Part shown: positions 1 to 13,196 of the stretch, piece by piece | Layout of the letters: each line of letters opens with the position of its first letter | Numbering within the stretch: position 1 is the first letter of the stretch | NCBI GenBank assembly: GCA_008921705.1 | Contig: VFFE01007028.1 | Span: forward strand, 1,055,297-1,119,296 | From: Burhinus oedicnemus | Taxonomy: Eukaryota > Chordata > Aves > Charadriiformes > Burhinidae | Direction: 5' to 3' | DNA: 64,000 bases | The notes under the pieces: model-generated | Databases searched by the model: none | What the model saw: the letters and a program-made list of their open reading frames with translations, nothing else | What the model was told of the DNA's origin: nothing | Made by a program: the position numbers and the translations under genes

Positions 1-2529
1 ATTAAGTTCTCCGGAAGTCAAGTACAGGAAGTCCAAATTGCAGAAATCTGATTCTGTCTAGGCATAAACATGGATTTTTTTTAAGGAGGGCAGCAGTTAC
101 TAACATACAGAAGAAAAATGAAAAAGAATTGCTTTGTATTAACTGCAAACTATCTTACAAAGCCACTTCCCACAGGCAACTTTCCAAATACGATAGCTTG
201 AATCTATTGTCTTTCACTTGAACAGTAAGCCAGTAAATGAGCTTCAGAGAGAAATTATCCTTAACTATACAAGTTTCCCCACTTTTTAAATCCAGAGATG
301 GTACTGAGTTACAGTACCGACCTACAGCCTCTGTCAAGTTCTGAAGCAGTAGGTGAAAAGTTTTATGTTAAAACCAGTATTTCTTTTAAATATATTTTTT
401 TAAAAAAGACAAATGTTTTTCAGAATTTGAATTAATCAACTGATTAAATTTGATTGTTTATACATAGGTAGTTACAGAAAAAAAATTTATATTGAATATG
501 TATGACTATGTATATTCACATCTATACAAATAATGTCAGAGCCCAAGCAACAGTTGCAGCCTTCAGTCAAACTTCCAACTAGGCTCACTGACAGTTCACC
601 ATTCAATTAATATCAGAAAGATATAATTAGCAAGCCAAGAAAATCTAACCAAAAGACCCAAAGGAAAAAATAAGACAGCTAAAAATAAGTAATTTGTGAA
701 CCAAATACTGTTTGTGGTATGATAGAAGTGGTTATGCAACTATAAACAAAATTATTAACATGAGAGGCCTACATATAACGGGAAGTTATGGTAACCTTTA
801 AACATGTGGTGTCCACACACTTCTTCCTGTGCAATTTGAACACTGGCTGGGTAACAGAGCTTTTTTGTAACTGGTAGTTCAGAGGCTGCATTCCAAATTA
901 CAGACTGGACTTGATATAAATCCATTTTAATGAACTCTGTAAACTCGAAGCTATGGGCATCTTTGCTAAAAATGACTGCAAATGGCAGGGGAAAACTGTT
1001 TTGCTCCAGGGTATCAACATTCACATTATCACTGATTCCAGCAATCAGCTGATGCATATTAGAGAGGGGTTACCCAAGGCATTAGTCTGAATCTCTTTGT
1101 TCTTTAGGGCAAGCAAATCTGGTGTCAAACTTTGTGGGTTCTGCCCGTCTCTATTACATGTTCTGAAACCAGAAGGAAATACTGGTTTGCTTCACAGTAA
1201 TAACAAACAGAGAAAATACGGAAGAATTGTGATGAACTAGAGGACATTCAGGGCATGGCTCAGAATTGTGTTGCTCCCATTATCATGCTGTGACCGTGAA
1301 GTGTTCTGCTTAATAGACAGCAACACCAGAAATGATTGCAGTGTAATCATTTATGCAGTGATGATGCAGTGATGTGGCATCATCTGATACACTGAACAAA
1401 ACGAAGGCATTACTAAACATCCAATTTACATGGATAAATTCTTACATACATCTAATACCTTGGCAACTTGTGTCCCTGTGGCTAAGTCATAGACCCAGGT
1501 AGAAAGTTAACCAGTTCAAAAAAGTGCTTGAATAAGTCACAGAGATGTGGACATCATTCCTTGCCTCAATTTCACTAAGTAAATGAGTATAAGAGTCAGT
1601 GACCCTGAAAACAATGTATTTTGTGCCTATTCAGTGGGAAAACTGTGTTATTAACAAAGAATAAGAAAGCAGGAGAAACCTGGAGAAGGAGAAAACCCTA
1701 GGACAAAAAAAAGGAAAAAGAAAAAAACCCCGACCTGTTAGGGTAAATGTTAGTTACAAGGGTAGATTGAAAGATCTGCTTTTGGTGTCTCCAGTCTCAA
1801 AATCTTGCATTTCTTTTGCAGTACAAAGGAGGGTTAACACTTGAAAAACTGACACTGAAACAGTACTGTTATCCGATCAACACGGACAAGTGTTCGTGAT
1901 TTAATTTCTGAGATGTTTAAAATCTACTTTATGAAAATTCATGTTTTTAATATTTCGCCATTCTCACCACCTTCACCAGAAAATTTTGAAGTGTTTTGCC
2001 AGCATTAACAATAAATGTGAAGGAGGAAAGTATTATTTCTGTTTTTGAGGGCAAAACTGGCAGAGAGAAGCTAAAATCACTTGGCAAACAAGTTAGGAAC
2101 AACAGACAAAAGCATATGTTAAACATCTCCTAGCTTACTGTCCAACTCTGTGCTGAAGCCAGTATTTTTGACAACGGAAATTGCAGTAATTGATTCAGTC
2201 ACATGGATCTTACTTCCTCTAGATAATTCATGATCGTGAATGCCATTTACCACATTGCTTCAACATGGCTATGAAGATAAGATTAATAAAACCAGAGGAA
2301 AGATGCACTAAGATTCCTCATGCTGCTTTCATATTCTATGCAGACTTTTATTCTGTCACCACCCAGTGCCTTCTGAATACGAAATATCCCCAGTAAGAAA
2401 CGGCAAAGTTTCTGTACCAAGTTCTCAACAGAAACCTGGGATGCCTGGTGTAAAATTACGCATTCCTACCCAGACTCATAACGAACCCTTAGGTGTCTGC
2501 CTCCAGCTGTATCTTGCCGTGACACTCAC
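1..2529 (-). other. KIF6: KIF6 intron (partial), no recognised feature
   Basis: This is unspliced AT-rich sequence between the LSLGCQEAFE exon and the next exon beyond the left edge. I saw no KIF6-like coding sequence, no repeat family I recognise and no RNA gene. Open frames here, including a 100-codon one at 755-1057 on the minus strand, resemble no family I know and are probably chance. Confidence 0.7.
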
Positions 2530-2632
2530 CTCTGTTTTAGAAGCTGTTTGTTGTCTTCAATAGTTATACTGTCAGCATGCTCCTGCTTGAAAACTTCAAA
2601 AGCTTCCTGACATCCAAGTGACAACTTTCCTC
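2530..2632 (-). CDS. KIF6: KIF6 exon: conserved LSLGCQEAFE block
   Basis: This 103-nt exon has two bases completing a Gly codon, 33 codons and a final AG of a split Arg. It reads GKLSLGCQEAFEVFKQEHAD then SITIEDNKQLLKQ. Human KIF6 has SLGCQEAFEIFKRDHADSVT at this place from memory, so identity is high. The minus-strand donor is GTGAGT, a strong site. The acceptor region is a run of 15 T, then CTTG, then GAG, CAG and GAG in tandem; I used the CAG, but the neighbouring AGs would change the protein by one residue only. The next expected exon (continuing RFSEAKALGES in human, from memory) was not found between 1 and 2529, so it should lie off the left edge. Confidence 0.93.
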
Positions 2633-2642
2633 CTGCTCCAAG

Positions 2643-2657
2643 AAAAAAAAAAAAAAA
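2643..2657. repeat. A15 homopolymer (T15 on the minus strand), polypyrimidine tract of a KIF6 acceptor
   Basis: Fifteen A on the plus strand. On the transcribed minus strand it is T15 just upstream of the acceptor at 2633, so it very likely serves as the polypyrimidine tract for the LSLGCQEAFE exon. Length variation here could affect splicing. Confidence 0.8.
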
Positions 2658-5600
2658 GGCAACTACTTCAGAGTCATCAAAAGACAGACATTTCACATTT
2701 ATTTAACACCTTTTTAGACAAATAATAGCAAGTCAGCCCAGGGATCCTAAAGCACCCGGAAGACCAAGTTCAGTGTTCCACCAACGGGAAAGCATTTTTG
2801 ACAAAAGATTTCTCTGATCTGACAAACTAATTTCATTTCACTTCACTTTTTTAAAGTCTGAATGTTTGGGTGGTATAATTTCTCAAGACAACTTAAAATG
2901 TTTGTAAGTAAAACTTCGAAAATTTAAAAGATGTGAAATATTCCTAAGTGTGAGCCAGAGGTATTTTCACAACAGCAAACTGCAATTTGCTTCTTTATTT
3001 CTTTCATCCCTGTTTCATATTGGCCCCTAAACGTACCTTGAATATTTTCAGTATTCTTGGAAGAAAAAATTAGGCTTTTAACTATGTGTGTTTCACCCCT
3101 CTTAGTGAATGTTTTTCATCCCCTTTTAAGTGAAGCAGGTATTATACCTACAAAAATGGTTGATTCCTGCCTTTTACATTTTCAACATGGTGTGCGTTTC
3201 CTTTTGTGTGCCAGAAGGTCAAGACCTGTTTGGCCTTCAAATCTGCTAAAAAATCACTACAGAAAAGTATTACAGTCTGTATTATTTATCAGTTCTCATT
3301 GCTAGATGAACTACAGATCCAAGTAAGAAATCATGCACCTGTATTATCATTAACAAAAAAATTCAAAGGCTTAAGGAGAAAGATAACACCAGCATCTGTG
3401 TTATCATGAGCACATATATGTCAATAAATAAGCAAGGAGAAAAGATGAGACTTGCATTTAAATAAATTACAGTAATGAAGATAGTTCAGGAGCAGAAAGG
3501 GCAAGGAATCTCACACTCAAACTGGGTGAAAAATGTAAAATAGCTCCACCTCTAATTCAACCTCTTGGTTGGAAGTTAAACCTCAAAATTATATTCCTTA
3601 AATTGGAATTTGATTCTCTTCTGTCCTACTTACAAGCCTTCCTTCCTGCTTCAGAGCTATTGAGACCCCCAAATCCATTGTGCACAAGAACTATAAAATT
3701 TCCTGGGAGTTCTGCTGCGCAAGAGTTTCCTATACATTTTATGCCAATGGACCAGCATTCCTAAAAACACATCTATACGTGTATGCCAGTTATTTTCCAG
3801 GCTACCTGCTTTGCAATTTTGGCATAAGTAGGAATGATACATTAACAAAACATACCTAAACGGGTTGGGATATGCAACACTGGGATACTATATCTTACTG
3901 GGGTCTAGTTCCGTAAGCTGTATTTTATAGTTACTCCACGTTTTGCTACCCCTCATCACACTTAAAATAGCAGGAATACTCCCCACTGACTTCAGTGAGA
4001 TTTCTGTGGTGTACGATACTGTTTACAGAGAAGGCTGGCTAAAATACTAGCACTCAGGGTTCAATAATCCATAAAAGTTGAAAAAACTTTATTCAAGATA
4101 AAATAGAAAAATTTGCCCGCCATTTCAGTCAAAAGAATCAGCACATCTGTTACCAATTTAAAATTTTTGAGTTGAAAATAGAAGCACCAGGAATGTTTGA
4201 ATGGCAAAGCATGCAGAAATGCCCCACCCTTTTTGAATAAGAAAATCAAAGAAAGATACAGTGCAGTCTTTACTGCTGTGTGATCCAAAGGAGCAAAAGT
4301 ATTTAGGAAAATATATTTTTTGGTGATGATGACCCGAGAATATAATGTTCATGTTTCATGCTTGCCTTGAAGAAAAACAGGCAGCTTTGCAAGCAGAATT
4401 TTATAGCACATTCATCACATCACTAGCACTAATTTTAACATGCAGCCTGAATTGACCCTCTAGAATTGCTTTTGTTGCAGAAAAAGTTTGTATTAAGTGC
4501 AGACTGCCTGGATGAAATGCATGGCTAAGCCTAAAATCAACAATGAAACACCCATATTCATACGTAACACTGCAGTGTAAAGTATTTAACCCTTCCGGCA
4601 ATGTGCTCCCTTTGAGAGTAGAAGTAAAACCAGTAGAAGTAAGTTTGGAAAACAAAACTATTACAGCGGTTATTTCTTCTGCCTGGCAGAAATGCATCAA
4701 CCAAAATTAAAGGTAATCTGATAATCATTTTCCAGCGCTACATTAGGAGGCAGCAGATTTGTACAGCCAAACAAAGCACACAAAAATAGATCCCCAGAAC
4801 TCTTAGGAAGGGGAATTTTTTTGGTTTATACACACCATTTTAAGAAAATACAGAAATATATGAAGTAGTAAACAGTAACATTCTGAAAATGGTATCTAAA
4901 GAAATAAGCTTAAAAAGGACCATTAAGATTGTACTTCAGCATAATCTTAGCATAAAACAGCTACAGAAGGATGTTGCAGCCTGTGGGTAATGACAGAGAT
5001 GTTTAGGATGATAATAAGGGAATACAGTAACCTTAATACTAGTAAAAGACTGCAAGATACATTGCAAGCTTGAGGGAGTGGTTGTGTCTTCACTCTGCTC
5101 AGTAATGAAGATCATTCCTTCTCCATGGTTGATGTTGTACCGAGCCGTTTACTTTTCCTTAAATAATCTGTAATTTCATAAAGTAGCTTCACCTTCTTTC
5201 AAAGGGCCTCCAAGTGCAAAGGTGCACTAACATTATTGGCATGCTGTTTCTCCCGGGCCTAATTCAAGCAAATAAGCCACATAGTCTTCTAAAACAAGGT
5301 GCTATTGAATTTCTGTTTTTCTCTAGCTATAAATTGAAACTTATGTATAGTAATATATACATGATATGAATAAAAGCAGAATTGAGAGGAGAAACAATTG
5401 ATGATAACACTTTTTTGGCAAGGTAGTTGAACAGTTCAGCAAGAACTGTTAGACTTGTGGAAAACAATTCCTTTTACCCTTACAGGCCAAAGAATTTTCC
5501 TTCTCCTTCTTCAATACCATGGCATAGTGTTACAAAATAAATATTTGAAAATTCTTATCTAAGGAAGAATCATCATATCCTACAGGATGAAAACCAGGAA

Positions 5601-6685
5601 ACGCATGTCATCGAGTCATTACAATGCAAACTGGAATAATCATTACCATAAAAATAATTCAGATCATTGGAAAAAGCATAAAATTTTCTTGCAATCGCAT
5701 TCATGAAAGCCCAGTTGACAGGGCTGCATTAAAAAGTGATAAATTTTGTATCAACTTAATTTTAATTATACCTTTCTTGTTAGGTTGTGTAAATTGGTTT
5801 TAATATTAAAACACAAAAATGTCCAACTCACAATGTGACATTTACAGCAAACCCATTGTTATTTACAGCAAATCCAAACAGCTGAAATTTTGGGAAATCT
5901 CAGGTTTGATCCACACCCTGAATTTGAATGTTTAAGAATATTCTCATTGAAGGTTTGATTTCAGTCCGTACTCCTATCTAGAGCACTCCACCAACTTTCA
6001 CATTAAACAAAAATTTCAGTTCAATAGAGTCTTCTCATAAAATGTGCACATTACAGCTGTCCCACTGAACTTGGGCAAGTCAGAAAGCAGAAAGGCAATC
6101 ACGGCTCACAAGCTCTGAACTAGAGCAACAAGATCTGAAATGACCAAGAAATAGGCAGCTTGCTGTAGTATTGATAACGGGCTAAACTCTTGAAATCAGT
6201 AATAATTCAAAATACACTGAGCAAAAATGTAATAAGGCTTTTGGATGTGGCTGGTTACTTTTTGAGGTGACATGAAAAGGTCAAAGTGATTTCATACTCA
6301 GTTGTATGCCTGCAGCAGGTAGAAGCCTGCATATCAGCAAAGCCTCTCGCAGGTATTTTGCAGCCTATTCTATCACTAACTTAAAGATCATTTACTCTGT
6401 GCTGTTACAGATACAAATGCTATTTACAGCCATCATAAACAACAACTGTTTAGTGCCTCACAAACTTTAATTAAGAAAATAAGTTAACGGAACGTGTGGC
6501 ACTGGATGCTCAACTGCCAGCAGAGAAATTACAGGGCTGAATGCTATTTTTAAGTTAAGTAGTATCCACTGGGATTACTCAAGAACTATATCTGAGTAGG
6601 TAAGAGCATACGAGTGTATAAACCTAGACCTTATTTTTTTACCACAAGTGATCAAACATGGTTGTACGTATATAAATGTCTCTTA

Positions 6686-7375
6686 GCTCTGCAGAGAGGG
6701 ACCTGGGAGTCCTGGTGGACAAGTTGACTATGAGCCAGCAATATGCCCTTGTGGCCAAGAAGGCCAATGGTATCCGGGGTGCATTAAAAAGAGCAGTGCC
6801 ACCAGGTTGACGGAGGTCATCCTCCCTCTCTATTCTGCCCTGGTGAGGCCACATCTGGAGTACTGTGTCCAGGTCTGGGGTCCCCAGTTCAAGAAAGACA
6901 GGGAACTGCTGGAGAGAGTCTAGTGGAGGGCTACAAATAAGATCAAGTGAATGGAGCACTTCTCTTACGAGGAAAGGCTGAGAGACCTGGGTGTGTTTAG
7001 CCTGGAGAAGGGAAGGCTGAGAGGGGATCTCATCAATGTTTATAACTACCTAAAGGGTGGGTGTCAAGAGGATGGGGCCAGACTCTTTTCAGTGGTGCCC
7101 AGTGACATGAAAAAGGGTAATGGGCACAAACTGGAACACAGGAAATTCCATCTGAACATGAGGAAAAAGATGTTTACTTTGAGGGTGACAAAGCACCAGA
7201 ACAAGTTGCCCAGAGAGGTTGTGGAGTCTCCTTCTCCGGAGATATTGAAAACCTACCTGGATGCATTGCTGTGCAACCTGCTCTAGGTGAACCTGCTTTA
7301 GCAGGGGGGTTGGACTAGACGATCTCTAAAGGTCCCTTCCAGGCCCTACCATTCTGTGATTCTGATTCTGTGATT
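6686..7375 (+). mobile_element. CR1 LINE, 5'-truncated copy with intact 3' end
   Basis: This is the C-terminal part of the CR1 ORF2 (reverse transcriptase side) followed by a short 3' UTR. The sequence encodes [16 protein letters not shown] near 6693, then breaks: an in-frame TGA follows about 6810 and the frame shifts. It resumes at 6951-7286 with [20 protein letters not shown] and [17 protein letters not shown], ending at a TAG near 7286, the usual CR1 ORF2 terminus. After the 3' UTR the element ends in repeated ATTCTGTG-type units (about 7351-7374), the diagnostic CR1 tail. It is 5' truncated, typical of aborted reverse transcription, and no target-site duplication is expected. It cannot encode a working protein. 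It is antisense to KIF6. Confidence 0.95.
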
Positions 7376-10300
7376 ATGTGAAATGACCATGTTGATTTTT
7401 AAACGTATCCAACACCCACAAATCCTATTGCAGCTTGCTTTAGCGATCCCAGTTTATGAATACGGGACAATTTTTAAGGGTTTTATTTTAGTGTTTTTTT
7501 CATAAAGGTGTCAAGTGTACTCAAACTGGAAATGGCACTTCCAGAGTGCTGAGTCTGGCCACCTTCTTTTTTTTGGTTTGTTTGTTGAAAAAGGGTTTAT
7601 TGCTCAGAGGGAGAAGATCTTCATTGAGTTTAATGCATGAAATCTCCAGAAAACATTTAGATTGCTCTTCAGTTAAGTCTGAAAAAATCTGTCAAATGAT
7701 AGCATGAAATGGATATCTTCTCGGTCAGAAAGCAGAATCACAGTGTCTCCTCACAGCTCCACATTCTAACCAGATTTCGGTCCTGGTATGAGAGCTCCCA
7801 GGGGGTTCCCAGCAGCCCTCATGCTTAAGGCTGCCAGTTTAACCTGCAAAAAGAGTTGGAAACATCTCTTCAGGAGAGAATAATTAAGGTTGCAAGTTGA
7901 GCTGGTCTGAAGGAGGAACATTAAGACTGTTAACAAAAGCAAACTCTTGGGAATAGCTGTTCAGATCATGTATTCTGATGAGAAAGGCATCTGTCCACAC
8001 ATCTGTTTTGCAGAAACTACATTTTCACAGTAGAAGACTTTGTCTTTCCATTCCTACTAAGTGCTCTATTGGACAAGAATTGCCAACTTTTCCACTGAAA
8101 TCAATAGGAGCAAAAAGTCCCCTTGGCTCAAGAAAAGCTCTCATTCAAGTGAGGGTTGTCTGAAGAATTTCAGGATGGCAGCTAGTGTGAATTGTGAGTC
8201 TTCATGCTTACGAAGACTGTCAACCTGCTCATGCTATTATGTATTTCCACTTATTATCAAATAAGAAAAAGGGAACTGTGGGCACTTCCAAATGAAACTA
8301 AAGACAAATTGTTTGGTAAGTCTTTGTAATAGAACAAAGGTCTTAGAAGTGCTTGCATGTAAGCATAATTCATTACATCTTTACCAGTATCCCTCAAAAT
8401 ATCATAGCCATCTGTTCAGAATGAAAAAAAGTAGATGTAACAGAGCTTGGGAATAATGAATGAACAAAGAATAAATACTTAAAAATAGGAAAATAAACCC
8501 AATACCAATATAAAACAAATACTTCTCCATTGCTCAGCTAAATTCTTCATGAAAAGCATGTGTATTACATATGGCTACCTTCATTAGACTGCAATTCAAA
8601 AATGGAAAAGACGTAAAACAAGGTTGCTCACGGTACCCCTGCATTGTTGAACTGCAAAACACAGTCTTTGGGAAAGCTAGGAGCCTCAAAGGAAAATAAG
8701 AATATTCAGACTCAATGAACTAACTAAAACATTGGCATAACTTAATTTCTCTGGCTCTGGAATTTGTTTATTTACAGGGGAGGAAAAGGGTAAAATGAAC
8801 AGTTTCTTGAGATTATGAACATGTTTATTGTGGTATTGAACATTGATCTAGGCAGGTCAGACTGTACTCCACAAGTGAAAATTTCTACTGTGCAAATCCT
8901 TTAGTTAATTGCTGCATGGATCATTTACCTAGGCATCATTTTATCCACATAAAATTAATTGATTGACAAGAAAAACTATTCTATATATGTTGAAATTATT
9001 TATAAACAGATGAGAAAACACCACTAAATTAAACACTGCAAAAGCCTAACAGCAAAGAACAAACTTGCACAGGAGTATGCCGGACATAAATCAAAGACAA
9101 GTACCATTTCTACTGCAATGAATATTGTTAGAGGATATGTGATCAATAAAACTGGGATTGCTTTAAGATTACTAAAACAAAAGAACAAAAATGAAATGTT
9201 ACATACAATACCAACTTTGTAAAAGTCCATTTTTATAAAGTTCAACTGGAATGCTTCCAAAAAAAACCCCAAATCCAACCACTTACAAGAATCCCATTAG
9301 GTTTTTACATTAATTAATATTCCCCTGCAGGAGTAGTAAGGCAAATATTGAACTGTATTTAAAAAACTAATGTTAAATGAACTATAAACTTAATTTAAAA
9401 CAAGATGAAACTGTCTATTTTAGTATTGTTCAAGACCACAGAACAACAACAAAACTCCAAATGGGATATGATAGCTGAATTTAATCATGTTGACTTTCTT
9501 CAGTTTCATTATTTTAAGAAATTTCAGGTAACAGTACAGGTAAGAAAAATATTTTTCATATTAACCCAGCTGTATGTTTTTAATAGCTCTACTTTTGCAA
9601 CAAAAGCCCTTGAACTTTAATGTCTAATGATAATCAGAAATCCAATTTTACTCTCCTTACTGACATGTGGTAAGTCTGATACCAGATTGAACCTTAGAGG
9701 GATCTCAATGTGAAAAGATTGAAACTATTGAAATCTCTTTCCCTCATTTTCCTCTTTCTGGAAAATTAGTTTGTCTATCTGTCAAATGTTGCAAAGCACA
9801 ATGCTAGTGAGAATTACGGGATAAAAGAAAACTCTTAATAGCAACTTAATATACTGTCATTACCTCCACCTGATAGAGCAAGTACTTTCCCAGGATGTGT
9901 TAGACTCAATTAACAGGACCATTTTGGTCTGATTCTGGTTCTGTTAGTTATGGATTCTAAGAATTTCTCAAATTACATGGCATGACTTCAAGATGCTGTA
10001 GAATAGCTGCACTAGCATTAATGATTTACAGTGTGCCTACTTTTATGTTATGTAGTTATGCTTTTATATTTTCTTTAAAGAGCCAATGGACAGCAGAGTT
10101 ATCAAATTCAAAGTGGGAGCAGAGGAGCTGAGGGTGCAGTTAGAGGCTACTTAGCATGGACTAATTATATCAACAGTGAGGAATGAAGTGTTGTATCTAT
10201 TGATACAACTAAGTTTTGCTCATGTTCTGATACCAATACTATTGCAGAAATATTTTACATCTCATTTACGACAGCTTGTATGTCTCAAAAGAGAAAAAAA

Positions 10301-11572
10301 TAATTTTCAGCTACTATTTGCAACCATTTACTTCTTTAAAGCTGCCTGTGAGATCATATTTGATTGTATAATACATATACACATTGAAAGTCCTTAATTA
10401 GTAGGTACAAAGGGAGGCTGAAATGAAGCGTGGTAAGCTTGGCAGAAGCTCAGGGGGTGGATACAAAGGAAAATATGAAGTCAAACCCACAAGAACTTTA
10501 GGAGACCCACCCAATGGTGCTGTCACTTCTAAATAAATAAGATTCACTTTTGCCTATGCTGGAATCACACATTTCAGATAACTTCTCATAAAACAGGACA
10601 TATCTTATACTGCATTGTGCAGTTTACATTAAACACTGGATTTTAGAAACAGACTGTGCCTTTCCCTCTCTCTGTAGGAGTCTAAATCTGTTTATTTCAA
10701 CAGTTGATGCAGTTGTAAAAATTTTACTAAATATAAGAAAGGGCCAATACATTAGGCACTTGAGTCACTTATCAACTTTAGATTACTGTGCTTAAGATGA
10801 AGATTTCAGTTAAGATTGAGTAATAGCAAATTAAATGTATGTTTTGACATCCTTCATGTATTTGTCATGTTGCAGTAGCAACACTTGTCGCCTCTGTTTT
10901 AGACCCAAAAAAGGGTGTTTATGTTCAAAAACTTGTCTGCCTTTTCCAACTAGACCAAAATGTTTAAAAAAAGACAGAATACTCTCCACAAAATTTGCCT
11001 CATTTACATGTTCTATGCCTTTTTGAGTGATAGATACGGTATTTAAATTCTCCTTTTCCATATATCTTTCTCAATTTTAGAAAAATGACTCTGAATGGTG
11101 GGATAAGAATATTTTAAGAGCTCTACCAAATGACAACCTACATCAATGGAGTTATGACAGCTTGGACCAAATGCAAGTGAAGTTTTTTGTTAGGGACATC
11201 TGTAGAGATCTGCATGTATTTTTGGTGCCTGGACAATCGTCTCCACCACCAATCTTGCTGGTAACACCATAAACCACAAAAGAGGCATATTTCATTTTCA
11301 GAGCAGTTTAGCAGAGGAAAAATAACTCGTTATAAACACCAATCTGGTTTTGGAAACTTACTGTACTTTTAATTTCATATTACATTTTAGCTTTTTTCTT
11401 TGTTAAGATACCGAGGTTTTCTGAAGTAGAAGTCTGTATGCACTATATCTTAGGTAGACAAGAAGAAAAATGTTTGTAGAGGGTACACCATCAATTAGTA
11501 CCAGCTTGGGGGTATCTTAATATTTTATGCTATAAACTACAGGAGTGCAGGAGCTGCTTCATGAGAAATTAG

Positions 11573-11608
11573 TCTTTTTTTTCTTTTTTTTCTTTTTTTT
11601 TTTTTTCC
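11573..11608. repeat. 36-base homopyrimidine (mostly T) tract
   Basis: This is an uninterrupted T-rich pyrimidine run with single C interruptions, ending CCAG then CAGGAATTCCGGCACC on the plus strand. On the minus strand it is a poly-A-like tract preceded by GGTGCCGGAATTCC. It could be a decayed poly-A tail of a minus-strand retrocopy, or simple low-complexity DNA. Confidence 0.8.
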
Positions 11609-12170
11609 AGCAGGAATTCCGGCACCAAAAGAATGGGGTATGCTGAGGTAGAGAGCTGAGAGAAAAAACCATGAGATACACTCCATTGTAAGCTATCTCT
11701 TCTTACCAGTCAACAACCTAGATTAGATTAACTAATTTTAAATTTTGCTATCTATTTACATTCAAGATAAATGAGCTTTACCAATCCCATTGCTTATTCC
11801 TCTTGCCAGCTGAAAATTAGCAATTAAGAAATGAGTGAAACCTCTTTGTAAAAGAATGAACTTATATTCTTGCTCTGTTGAAACTTTATTGGAGCTTGCC
11901 TCTGAAAATGAACGTGGTTTTGAAACAGGAGCCAGAGTAGAAAAGGAGGAAGTAACAATGGGACTGGACTTATACATAAAAACAAATTGGCTAACTCCCT
12001 TCCTGAATTTTCACTTCAGCTTTTCAAAAGTTTATCAAATTGTTCTTACAAAACTTTTAGCTATCTGTAGCTAAAACTTCAGCTCATTATTTTGGACTTT
12101 CCTCAGCTGTTAAAGGCTTTTCACCTCTTTTTAAACTCTTTTTAACTGTATCTATTTTATTTTGAATGCA

Positions 12171-12185
12171 AAAAAAAAAAAAAAA
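12171..12185. repeat. Poly-A tract
   Basis: A run of about 15 A in intronic sequence. No transposon is recognised beside it. Confidence 0.85.
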
Positions 12186-12361
12186 TCTATCCTGAAGGAC
12201 TGAATTGTAAAGGAAACACTAAATCTTTGTACACTGTAAAAAAATGAAAAGAGATTCTGAATGTTATATACATCCTTTCTTTAAACCAGGTTTGCCAAAC
12301 AAAAGTATAAGTGTACTTGCCTTCTGAATCAGCGTTAATATAGTCTAGAAGACTGAGGAGG

Positions 12362-12460
12362 TTTAAATAAAGCTATAGTCTGCATTTTTAATAAAGCATT
12401 TTTAATAGAGGCATTCATCAGAATGTTTTATTAAAAATGCAAATTCTAGCTTTATTTAAG
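12362..12460. repeat. Long imperfect inverted repeat (hairpin), two 40-bp arms
   Basis: The left arm is 12362-12401 and the right arm 12421-12460, with a 19-bp loop. The reverse complement of the right arm matches the left arm at 34 of 40 positions by hand count. Shared blocks include AAATAAAGCTA and a 14-base TGCATTTTTAATAA. An RNA from either strand could fold into a long hairpin. It could be a degenerate palindromic MITE or a precursor-like stem; I recognise no family. Confidence 0.8.
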
Positions 12461-13196
12461 TTAGTTTTAGCAAAATACTACTACTCACTAAAAATAGGAT
12501 AAAGTAGAACAAAAAGCTCAGGATTCAAATCCATTTTGGTGATAATAACAAATAGCACGCATATCACCTCTTTAAGAACAAAATTATGCAACACATTAAT
12601 ATTATTTAATTTTAATATTCTAAGAATAAAACCTTGAGAAACAGATTTCTTCAGCAGACAGACAAATTTTAACTTGAACATTTTTAATATACCATAGAAA
12701 GTTTACTTAAGTTCACATGGTTTTGAGTTATAGCCATTAGCAATCGTTGTTTGCAACAGGAGAAATCACGGCTCCATGGAAATACTGATAAATTAATCAA
12801 AATGGAAAAGATTTTAAGTAGTAACAGTCAACAGATTTTATGCAGTAACAGTTTTGTGACAAAAAATATATAAACTGCTAATCACATCTTTAGGATACCA
12901 AAATGCACCTATATCAAGACCTTTTTCAATGCTGCTGAAAATTGTTAAAAAGAAAGTAATAGATCATTTCCATCCCCAGTAATTTCATTTTATAGCGAGA
13001 AGCAAAGAATGAGGTATCTGCCCTTTGTTTTTCTTAAAATTCTTTTTCCTGCCAAGACTGAAGCCATTGGTTTTTTCCAGTGGTACTGGATATTTATGTC
13101 AATTTTATGTGAGCTGTATATTAAACATATATGTACTGATCTTATGTTTAACTGTTGCATTCTTGTACTGGCTTACATGGAGTGCAACATGGAAAA

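Noticed and set aside
755..1057. 100-codon minus-strand open frame beside the last visible KIF6 exon
   Set aside because: The sequence does not match the KIF6 tail I know and has no recognisable motif. It is treated as chance.
6951..7286. A 111-codon gene of unknown function
   Set aside because: It is the C-terminal end of CR1 ORF2, followed by the CR1 3' UTR and tail.
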